A stretch of DNA of 64,000 nucleotides, taken from the NCBI GenBank assembly GCA_019925095.2, contig CM034415.1, forward strand, positions 9,800,833-9,864,832, read 5' to 3'. A program made the position numbers and the translations under genes. Shown in pieces: positions 36,901 through 48,900 of the stretch. Origin of the DNA: Dendrolimus kikuchii. Lineage: Eukaryota; Arthropoda; Insecta; Lepidoptera; Lasiocampidae. Below the pieces are notes generated by a model, which did no database searches, was not told where the DNA came from, and worked only from the letters and a program-made list of their open reading frames with translations. Each line of letters begins with the position of its first letter. Positions within the stretch are counted from its first letter, which is position 1.

Positions 36901-39900
36901 ACATCTTTGTTCTTTCATTTTTCTATCTGAAATTTCATTGACGCTTTCGGGCAGATCGGACGAGAGCAAACGACGGAAGGCGTTTGAGAGTAAGCCTCTA
37001 GGCCTCCGGCTACCTTGGTCTTCTCATACGACTGTGTCCTTCATATTATTAATTTGAGTGAACAATAATGTCAAGGGGGAATGATTAGCGCGAACACTTT
37101 TTAAGAAATCTTTGTTCTTTCGTTTTTCTATCTGAAATTTCATTGACGCTTTCGGGCAGATCGGACGAGAGCAAACGACGGAAGGCGTTTGAGAGTAAGC
37201 CTCTAGGCCTCCGGCTACCTCGGTCTCTTCATACGACTGTGTCCTCCATATTATTAATTTGAGTGAACAATAATGTCAAAGGGGAATGATTAGCACGAAC
37301 ACTTTAAGACATCTTTGTTCTTTCATTTTTCTATCTGAAATTTCATTGACGCTTTCGGGCAGATCGGACGAGAGCAAACGACGGAAGGCGTTTGAGAGTA
37401 AGCCTCTAGGCCTCCGGCTACCTTGGTCTTCTCATACGACTGTGTCCTTCATATTATTAATTTGAGTGAACAATAATGTCAAGGGGGAATGATTAGCGCG
37501 AACACTTTTTAAGAAATCTTTGTTCTTTCGTTTTTCTATCTGAAATTTCATTGACGCTTTCGGGCAGATCGGACGAGAGCAAACGACGGAAGGCGTTTGA
37601 GAGTAAGCCTCTAGGCCTCCGGCTACCTCGGTCTTCTCATACGACTGTGTCCTCCATATTATTAATTTGAGTGAACAATAATGTCAAGGGGGAATGATTA
37701 GCGCGAACACTTTTTAATAAATCTTTGTTCTTTCGTTTTTCAATCTGAAATTTCATTGACGCTGTCGGGCAGATCGGACGAGAGCAAACGACGGAAGGCG
37801 TTTGAGAGTAAGCCTCTAGGCCTCCGGCTACCTCGGTCTCCTCATACGACTGTGTCCTCCATATTATTAATTTGAGTGAACAATAATGTCAAGGGGGAAT
37901 GATTAGCGCGAACACTTTAAGACATCTTTGTTCTTTCATTTTTCTATCTGAAATTTCATTGACGCTTTCGGGCAGATCGGACGAGAGCAAACGACGGAAG
38001 GCGTTTGAGAGTAAGCCTCTAGGCCTCCGGCTACCTCGGTCTCCTCACACGACTGTGTCCTCCATATTATTAATTTGAGTGAACAATAATGTCAAAGGGG
38101 AATGATTAGCACGAACACTTTAAGACATCTTTGTTCTTTCATTTTTCTATCTGAAATTTCATTGACGCTTTCGGGCAGATCGGACGAGAGCAAACGACGG
38201 AAGGCGTTTGAGAGTAAGCCTCTAGGGCTCCGGCTACCTCGGTCTCCTCACACGGCTGTCCTCCATATTATTATATCCTAAATGTCGTACAACATTTTGT
38301 ACTAAATCTGTGAAATTTCTCGATATAAAACTATATAATACTCTTGAGTAGGAATCTAAATGTAGTAACCATGAAACGCCATAATTTAAGAAAAGTTTTG
38401 AATAACTTTTTACAGCCATTTTTATATATAAAAACGCTGAAGAGTTGTTACATACCGTTAGTTAATAATCTGTCGACAATTACTTTTCAACTGAAACAAA
38501 TAGTTTCACGCACGTACTTACAAGCATACACACTCATAACTAGACATCGGGTTATACGCACTATCAAAATGGCAAAATATGCATGCAAATATGCACTAAA
38601 AAGGGGCGAAATATGCACAATTTGACAGCCTCTGTGGTTGAGCGTGTTAAGCCTTTGCCGGCGTACCACACTGCAACGCAGAGGTTCCGGGTTCGATTCC
38701 TGGTATAGTAAATTTCGGAAACGTATTTTCTCCGTTATGTACTATGGTCTGGGTGTCTGGGATCGGCCCCAGAGTAGTCCGTTGTATATTACCTATAACA
38801 CAAGCGTAACTTGCTTAATTTGGGGGTATACAATGTGTGTGTTTGTCTGCCGATTATTATTATTATTATTATTACAATCAATAAACCATTTATTATAAGA
38901 TTATAAGCCGTTGCTACTTGGGAGTCTGGACAACGGCTGCAGGCACACCCATCCTTCAATACAGGCACAATCCTAGACCATTCTACATTTCGATTAGCTT
39001 CGAGCCTTCGCTTGGGGGCTCCATGTTGTGTATCCCATCGTTGCCAGTGTGGGAGTATGGTGGACCCGTATGGACGCCACGGATTAGCATGTTAACATAG
39101 TGTTGGTCGAAGATCTCGCCATGCCAACCTCAATGACATCATCCGCCGGGCTCTTGTCAGCGTCGGCGTACCGGCCGTATTAGAACCGAATGGCTTGGTA
39201 CGCGACGATGGCTAGAGGCCGGATGGTATGTCACTTATTCCTTGGAAGATGGGACGGCCGCTTGTTTGGAACGCGATATGTGTAGACACTCTGGCCCCGT
39301 CGCATCTTCCAATGACAGAGTTAGAGGCTGGCAACGCTGCTTCAAAAGCTGAAGCTCTCAAACGGCGCAAATATGGAACCTTAGGAAGGGGTTACATATT
39401 TGTGCCGTTTGGTGTTGAAACATTAGGTCCGTGGGGTCCGTCGGCAAAGAGTTTCACCCAACAAATAAGCATCGCCATACAGCGCGGCAATGCAGTCAGC
39501 CTTCTGGGCACGCTCCCATCTGGCAGCGATTTGTTACACAGTCTATAATCGCTTGTACTGTATATTAAATAATAAGATAGTTTAGTTTATAATTTTATTT
39601 TACTTTGAATTATATTTAGGATTATTATAAGATTAATTATAATTTAAGTTTATTTTCACATTATCTAATATATAAAATTCTCGTGTCACAGTTTTCGTTG
39701 CCATACTCCTCCGAAACGGCTTGACCGATTTTGATGAAATTTTTTGTGCTTATCCGGTATCTATGAGAATCGGCCAACATCTATTTTTCATCCCCCTAAA
39801 TATTAGGGGTAGTCCACCCCTAAATTTTTTATTTTATTTTTTAGACAAAATTTTTAATTTCTATTTTTTTATGATACAACATACAAAAATACGTACAACC

Positions 39901-42900
39901 CTAAATTTTCACCCCTGTACGATCAACCCCTATTTTTTATTTGTTAATACTTTAACTTTTTGGCAAGATTTTTTATCTTATTTTGTCATGACTTAGAATT
40001 TTACTCTTTTAGACTCAAAATTAGAACCGGTAGGTGGCGCTGAGATCGGGTTCTGGAATCCTCCTAATTACCTGGAGCGATTTTGGTGATTTTGTTTTTG
40101 TGTGTTTGAGTGGGTACCCGGATGGTTTAGATTCGCAATTAGAACCGGTAGGTGGCTCTGGGATCGGGTTCTAGAATTTTGTTTTTTAAAGGCAGAACAA
40201 CGTCTGCCGGGGCCGCTAGTATTTATATATTAAACATATCTTATTATTAGTTATAAATTATTATTATAATAATTTACTTATTATAATTCTTGTGACAGTA
40301 AACAATAACATATTTTTCCAGGTTTTCTGCAGCAAACTTGTGACGCTTGTCACTTAATGTTAATTTGTAGGCTGAAAATGACCTTTCGACGTCAACTCAC
40401 GTCACCGGACAGAACTTGAAATTTGGCGCCATTTCTGCAGAGACTTCTTCGGGTAGAATTTGTCCGGTGCCGTTGATAAATGCGTCAATTTTCTTTATTC
40501 TTTCAAGACCGGGGTTTTTATACAAAACTGCATTTGATTTGCCACAAACCTTTTGCGATAGTGAACTCGGAAGGGCGTTACTCTGTTCAATCATTTTTTC
40601 GTCGTGTCGTCGGCATAATACAAGACGCCTACCACGTATAACTACCGAAATAAGCACTGTCAATGAAAAAGTACCAAAATATGCAATAACGCTATAAAAA
40701 TAGATTTATATGCATTGGCATATGCAAACATGCAAATGCATATAATCCGATGTCTACTCATAACACATACGCACGTATGCACACACACACATATGCTTGT
40801 ACGCACACACCATCATTAATCTATACTCACTCACCAAAGCATCTAAGCGCGTAGATAGCATCTAAGCATGTAGATTTTATTATTATACATTTTGGATATT
40901 TTTTTTCTTCTCTTTTTAATTGTTTTTTAGTTTTAATAATACCAGGCAATGAAAGAAAAGAGTTTTGAAACCGAAGCGAACTCCACTGAGGCCCGCCACA
41001 GAGGCTCTGTTGAGACCTAGTGCGGGCACCATTTTTTTTTTTTTTTTAGCCAGGGGAAATCCGCTTGAGGACCATAAGCCGCGACAAGGGCAGAACCTTG
41101 GGGGGATATTCGCGACCTGTGTGTGGGATTCGCCAGATCGGGGGTGGCACCAGCATGCCCAGTCAGAACTGGTGTCATGCTGTTGCCACCCCCGGTTAGG
41201 GATACCCACTAAAACCCCTGGGTGTTCCGTCCTTCGCCTTATGCCAGGGCTACGGGTATATGACCTAGCCTCTCCGCAGCCCTGGCAGGCGTGGGCCCCC
41301 CTCACGAGGCCTCTTCCATTGCCGGGGACTCATCCTCCGGCCTAGTGCGGGCACCAGAGCTAACTTTGGACGCTCCTACAGAATTGTTTTGTTTTTTATG
41401 TTTGCGTATAGGCAAACTGGCAGACGGGTCCACTTGATGGCAAGTGGCTACCGTCGCCCATGGACATCTGCAACACTAAGGGAGCCGATGCGTTGCCTAC
41501 CTCGTTGAGACTTTAAATATCTGTTCACGCCCTATTTGAAGAGCCCCATCTTGTAGAGCTCGTAGAGGGAGCTCATTCCGCAGCTTGCTCACGTACGGCA
41601 TAAAGGAGCGAGCGCCACGTACAGTGGATAACATCCAGGTGTCGAGTAAGTGTGGATGAACTCCCAGTCGCCGGCGAGCAGTGCAGTGGTAAAATGGTGA
41701 CTTAGGTACCAAACAGCTCCTCAGAACACTCCCCATCGTATAGACGGTAGAACGCGCTTAGAGCGCCAACGTCTCTTCTGAGACTTAAAGGTTCTAAGCC
41801 ATCTGTAAGATCGGCCGTCTGTAATTGTCATCATTTTATCCGTGCAGGAACGGAGAAAGAATACATTTTGCTGCGGCCTGGCGGCCTGTCGTAAGAGGCG
41901 ACTAAACAACCCAAAGCCAGGTGGTAGGGTATTTGCTCGACTGGATGGCGACCACCCCTGGTCTAGAGTATGCCGCCATAACATACATAAACACATGTTC
42001 CGGCATTAGTGGCCAGGTTCCAGTCTCCTTTAAGAGAGCAGCAGTGCATTTGTAGCACCTTTGGTGTTGCAAATGTCCAGAGGCGATGGTAACCGCTTTC
42101 CATCAAGTGGGCCGTCTGCCTGTCTGCTGAACTCCTGCAATAAAAAAAAATCGTATCGTAATTAGTTTATATTCCCTGTACTCTTTATGTAAATTTCATT
42201 TCATTTCATTTCAAATTTCATTAATTTGAGTGAACAATAATGTTATCTATCATACATACATACATACATAACTTCACGCCAGTTCCCTTGCGGGGTAGGC
42301 ACGAACAACAGAGCGCCATTTAGGCCCATTCTTACACACCTCACTTGCTTCTTTGACATTCATAACTCTTGTCATGCACACTCGTCTGTTCTTAAGGCTC
42401 CTGACATCACCCTCCGCTAGTACACGATCAATCAGTATGCTATTAATTTGAGAACACGTTTCCTTAATCTAATGACATGTGTTACTATATTTATTTAATA
42501 CATGAGACGCATTTCTATCGCTATTTGTGCTGGAAACCTGCCAGCGAGTAGACATGGATATCACTATTAAATCCCAGGGCTGTCGAGACTTACATTTAAC
42601 ACTTTAAAATTTAAACTGAGAGTTGGGTATGGAAGAGAGAGCATGAAAGTAGAGTAAACGCGGTCGAGATGCGAGCACTGCGCAAAATCTGCGGAGCGAC
42701 GCTCGCGGACCGCGTTCGTAATACCGAAGTAAGAAAGAGAGTTGGTCTGAAAGAGAGTGTCGGGGTGAAGGTAAGGAAAGGAATGCTCCGGTGGTTCGGG
42801 CATGTGGAAAGAATGACTAAACAGATATACAATGCAAAAGTGGATGGATGCATAAGTCGTGGAAGGCCACGACAGACCTTCCATGATCAAATTGATCGTG

Positions 42901-45900
42901 TACTAGCAGAAGGTGATGTCAGGAGCCTTAAGAACAGACGGGCGTGCACGACAAGAGTTATGAATGTCAAAGAAGCAATTGAGGTGTGTAAGAGTAAGCC
43001 TAAATGGCGCTCTGTTGTTCGTGCCTACCCCGCAAGGGAACTGGCGTGAAGTTATGTATGTATGTATGTATGTATATATATAAAATTTAAACTAACAATA
43101 TTTATATTCATAAAAGTTGAATGAAGAAGTTTATAAATAATCTAATACAATCAAAAATAACTATTGATAGTATAACATAAAAATATTTTACCTACTTATA
43201 TATAGATAACAATTAAAAATAAACTAAGTTCTAAATAAATTAATATAGACTAAAATTAAATCTTAATATATATAAATTACGTGTCACGTTGTTTGTCCGC
43301 GATGGACTCCTAAACTACTTGACTGATTCTAATCAAATTTTCACACGGTGTGCAGTTTGATCCGACTTAAAAGATAGCTTACATTTGGACCCGGTAGGTG
43401 GCGCTGCAATCGGGTTCTAAATTTTATTTCTTCAGGGCAGAACCACGTCTGCCGGGACAGCTAGTTACAATATACTTACAAATTAACAATCTATGAGTAA
43501 AAAATAGACTCCAGGTCGCTGTCGGCGGGGAGCGTGTCCACAATGCTGGCCGCATTTCCACGTTGGATGTCAACACTGATGCGTTGCCCGAGGTGCAAGA
43601 AAATGTAATATATTTGTATTGTATTCTACCTCAAGACTATAAGTAGAATACTGAGCCTAGATCACCGTCTTCTATGGGTAAGGTGCCCAGAAGGCTAGCT
43701 ACGTTTCCTCGCTGGATCGCCATACTGATCCGTTGCCCGAGGTAATCACCAGCCTTCTGATCACCTGAAGAGTCAATCAATCAAACGTTAAATTACATTT
43801 GTATTAAAATAACAAAACTTCTACTGTGATTCATATATACTTCTATACTAATATATAAAGCTCAAGAGTTTGTTTGAACGCGTTAATCTCAGGAACTACT
43901 GGTCTGATTTCAAAAATTCTTTCAGTGTTAAATAGCCCATTTATCGAGGAAGGCTATAGGTTATGTATCATCGCACTAAGACCAATAGAAGAGGAGTACC
44001 AATGTAAAATGTTTCAAAATCAGGGCTTTTTTCCTTTTGATAGCTTCCGCTGCATAAACGGTTAAATTTTCGTAAAAAATCATGTGTGACAGAATTGTTC
44101 CCCTTTAAAAGTTCTAAAAAAAAGTCCGCGACAAGCCCAAAGTAACTGTTCCACGCGGACGAAGTCACGGACAGAAGCTAGTCTCTATATACTTATACTA
44201 GGATTTTTTTTTTATTTTTTTTTATTGCAGGAGTTCAGCAGACAAGCAGACGGCCCACTTAGTGGAAAGCGGTTACCATCGCCTATGGACATTTGCAACA
44301 CCAAAGGTGCTACAAATGCGCTGCTGCTCTCTTAAAGGAGACTGGAACCTGGTCACTAATGCCGGAACACAATACAAGATTGTTATGGCGGCATACTCTA
44401 GACCAGGGGTGGTCGCCATCCAGTCGAGCAAATACTCTACCACCTGGCTGTGGGTTGTTTAGTCGCCTCTTACGACAGGCCGCTAGGCCGCAGGAAATTG
44501 TATTCTTTCTCCGTTCCTGCACGGATAATATGCCCGCGACTTCGTCTACACTTAAAATTCCCGCGGGATTTCCGGGACACAAAGTACCGCAGCATTTAAA
44601 AAATAATGTAAGCTACCGTTTAAGTAAGAACTGTGTCGGTTAAGCTAATTTTTATGCATCCGAATAACTATAAACCGCTCCCGGGAAAATTCACGCGGGA
44701 TACCCGGGATAAAATTTTGCTATCGATTAGTAAAAAAGCACGTTGGGATTCGATTTTTTTTATCTGGCCATTTTAAATTTGACGGCCTCTATGGTTGAGC
44801 GGGCTAAGCCTTTGCCGGCCTACCTCACTACAACGCAGAGGCTCCGGGTTCGATTCCTGGTATAGTAAATTTCGGAAACGTATTTTCTCCGCTATTTACT
44901 ATGGTCTGGGTGTCTGGGATCGGCCCCAGAGTAGTCCGTTGTATATTACCCATAACACAAGCGTAGCTTGCTTAATTTGGGGATATACAATATGTGTGTC
45001 TGTCTGTCTGTCCGACTACGACTACAAAAAAATCATAGCCAGAAAATTTCCCGCGCGATTTCGAGGATAAAAATCTAAATGTCTGCTGGAACACATAGTA
45101 GAAGTGAAACTTCAACGGGCAAGTAGGAGAACGAATGGCAACGGACAAGTGGCAAAATGAATCGCAACCGACACAAGTGGCAAAACGAATCGCAACAAAA
45201 ATTTCACTTGAAGTCTTACGGGCAGGTTTTCAAATTGGACAAGTACATTAACATTCTACAACATACTTCTGTACAAAACTTATAAAAAAAAAAGAATTTG
45301 AGATATAAATAGAATATGAAATATAAAGAAAAACAATATTTAGCTAGACGTGTTGCTGGGGAGTTTCTTGCCGCTTCTTCCCCTTTACAGCATCAACGCG
45401 TTGCGAAGCGGTGTACATAGAATAGGAAGTAAAAAATTAAATTTTGACTTACATGTATGACCTTCAAAAAGTGTTCTCCAGTGGAACTTATTTTGAATGA
45501 AAAAAAACTTGAGAGGTGGCAAGGGACACCCGGATGGAACGAAGTTCCTTTCGATTAATTAGTGAAGGAATTGTAATAAAATTTTATTTTTTTTAAGTTA
45601 TAATAATATTTTTTTTATTATTAACAAATATAATGTTATATAAACTTATTATTAACAAATATAACAAATTAAGTTGTCTCTCTCTCTCTCTTATAGAGAG
45701 AGAGAGAGACAGAGAGAGAGACAGACAGACAGACAGAGAAACATGCGACGCCGCACAGCTTACAATAGCTTACTATAGCAAAAAGTGTCGTGACAACTTT
45801 TCGTAAGAATTTTTTCCGTCTAGCCCCCTTTCACAACGCGCGATAAGGAACTTCGTTCCAAAACATTTTAATTTGAATTTGAACAATTTGCCCGTAAAAC

Positions 45901-48900
45901 TGCTTATAAAAATTAAGCTATATTGATGACAACCCTATTTAGCAAGACGCGCCTTGCGTCGACATGTCGTGTGTAAATATTTCAAATAAACAGCGTTCCT
46001 GACTACTACGTATTGCGTCTGAGAATTCCAGCATGTCGTTGCATAAATATAACTGACAACATTTCAAAACTATCTCTTTTCTTTTATCCTTCTTTCAATA
46101 ACTTAGGGTCGCTACACTAAGCCTATTCCGTCCATGTTCCTCTATTATCCGTGCAGGAACGGAGAAAGAATACAATTTCCTGCGGCCTGGCGGCCTGTCG
46201 TAAGAGGCGACAAAACAACCCACAGCCGGGTGGTAGGGCATTTGCCCGACTGGATGGCTACCACCCCTGGTCTAAAGTATGTCGCCATAACAACCTTGAG
46301 TTGTGTTCCGGCATTAGTGACCAGGTTCCAGTTTCCCTTAAGAGAGCAGCAGCGCATTTGTAGCACCTTTGGTGTTGCAAATGTCCATAGGCGATGGTAG
46401 CCGCTTTCCATCAAGTGGGCCGTTTGCCTGTCTGCTGAACTCTAACAATAAAAATGAAATAAAAAATATTCTGTTATAATAATGTTACGAGTGCGGGACT
46501 CGAATTAAAATGCCGTTGGAATTACTATAGAATTTATTAGAACTATACAAACACGTATAACACAGGTACAAATATAACTGGACGCAGCCAGTACAAACGT
46601 AATGCACGATTCAATAACACGCGCAAAGTCCGTCACTATATCGCTTATCGAATCTACACAAGTCTCGGCTTGATCGTGGTTCTCGCTAGACTGACCACTC
46701 TCTCCATTCTACCGTCGATGAATACTTCACAAATACAAGTGTGCCCGCCCGTATCGTCGACTTAATTTCCTAGAAGTCGTAATCCGCACACCTGGTTAAT
46801 TATACTTGCAAACGGCCATAAACGAGTACAAGTTCTCCACAATAACCAATAAATATTATAATATTCTTTAGTCATGGGTGCAGCAGCTCTCGATGACTCG
46901 CCTTTATATATATATTTCTCACCTCATTCATTATCGTAATACGTAAAGCCGCAGTTCGTCAAGTCTTCTCATCGACCATTCTGCAATGCTTGAAGACAAA
47001 AGTCTTCGAGGAGTGCGTCCTCCCCGTCCTGACCTACGGGGCCGAGACATGGAGACTGACGGCAGAATTGGTCCACAAGGTCCAAGTCGCTTAACGGGCT
47101 GTGGAGCGAGCTATGTTGGGCATTTCTCTTATGAATAAAATTAGAAATGAGGATATCCGTAAGAGAACCAAGGTAACCGACATAGCTCGCAAAATCAGCA
47201 AGTTGAAGTGGCCGGACGCCCTCCAGCCCGATGACCCGTGCAAGGTCGCTGGATGAGGAAATCAGAGGACTAGGATGAGTTGCGCTGTCTTGGGAAGGCC
47301 TACGTCCAGCAATGGGCTGCGAATGGCTGACGACGTAAAGCCGCAGCCACACATTGGATTCAACTATGCGTCCAAGCTTGGCTCCAATTTGGAATGGCCA
47401 ATATTGAACCAAACTGCTGCAACTACACATTGGCTTGAATAACAACTTTTTACTCAAACACTGGAAATAGACAAGCGCGTTGGACCTGTCCCAATTGCCG
47501 ACGCAGAGCGAAAGACTAAGGACGATAACTTACTTGCACTAGCGGCTTACATAGTATATGGTTTAGGTATAATGTTTATTATTTGCATCGTACAAGAAAA
47601 CAACGGAAGAAAAGGCGGTGTGGTGGTTGATTGACAGTAGCCGCAACTTGTGACGAATGACAGACCAATGTGTGTCCTGTCCAAGGTGCCAGTCCAGACT
47701 TCCTTTTCACTCCCCTCGTCTTTGAATTTGTTTCAAAAACCGACTCGTTGCGCATTAGTATTGGACATTGGACGGTTATTGGACGCAATGTTCACGTTGT
47801 GTCCAAAGACTGATCCACACATGGTCTATTGGCCACAATACGCTACATTGGTGCAAATATGAGAAAGAAGAAAGAAAATCATTTTATTTAGGACAAATTA
47901 CATTAAACTAGGAGGAGCCTTAAGAACAGACGAGCGTGCATGACAAGAGTTATGAATGTCAAAGAAGCAAGTGACGTGTGTAAGAATGGGCCTAAATGGC
48001 GCTCTGTTGTAAGTTATGTATGTACATTAAACTAATTGTTACAAAAAAAACTAAATTAAGAATAAACAAACTTGTCCTAAAAGGGACAACAGTCTCAGCA
48101 CAATGCTGGTCTGTTAAAAGCAGCGCTGGTCTTCCGCTGAGTCCTTAAGGTGTCGTCACGGCAAACATTACATCATTGCGAAGCATAAAATTAGAATTGA
48201 AATCGGAGTTTTTGGCGGGAACTGAAAGGGGACGTTGTGCTGTGCAGTTTTATTTTTTAAAAATGTGTAAAATTACTCTAAAATGAACAACAGTTGTAGG
48301 ATATTGATAGTTTTTGAGTAGTAATTATGTGTTTTTGTGAGAAATGTGAACTGTATAGTCAAATGTGGCCTTTCGAGTTTTCACAAGAACTCCGTTGAAT
48401 GGTGTGGATTGTAGCCTACAATACAACTGCGCCTGGCTTAAAGGCCTAGTTGCCAAGCCTTAAACATAAAAAAAAATAGAATTGAAATCAATAATCCATA
48501 GCAGTAGTAGTAAAGTCCGTATCCGTGCAGGAACGGAGAAAGAATACAATTTCCTGCGTTGGGGCGGCCTGTCGTAAGAGGCGACTTAACAACCCACAGC
48601 CAGGTGATAGGGCATTCGCCCGACTGGATGGCTACCACCTCTGGTCTAAAGTATGTCGCCATAACAACCTTGTGTTGTGTTTCGGCATTAGTGACCAGGT
48701 TCCAGTCTCCCTTAAGAGAGCAGCAGCGCATTTGTAGCCACTTTGGTGTTGCAAATGTCCATAGGCGATGGTAACCGCTTTCCGTCAAGTGGGCCGTCTG
48801 CCTGTCTGCTGAACTCCTGCAATAAAAAAATAAAAAAAAGTCATGGTAACGTAACGGCTAGCTCACGCGTCCCAAACTCAGAGGGCGCGGGTTCGATCCT

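Larger units (their letters stand above)
38541..40756. mobile_element. hAT element with exact 8-bp TSD
   Basis: CTCATAAC at 38533-38540 and 40757-40764 flanks the terminal inverted repeat TAGACATCGGGTTATACGCA (left) and TATAATCCGATGTCTA (right, inverse). Inside are a hAT-type transposase remnant, a tRNA-derived SINE, a LINE C-terminus and a Helitron-like copy. Length 2216 bp, mostly later insertions. Confidence 0.88.

Noticed and set aside
35645..38270. CRISPR-like array
   Set aside because: Units are contiguous 205-bp tandem repeats without spacers, in an insect genome.
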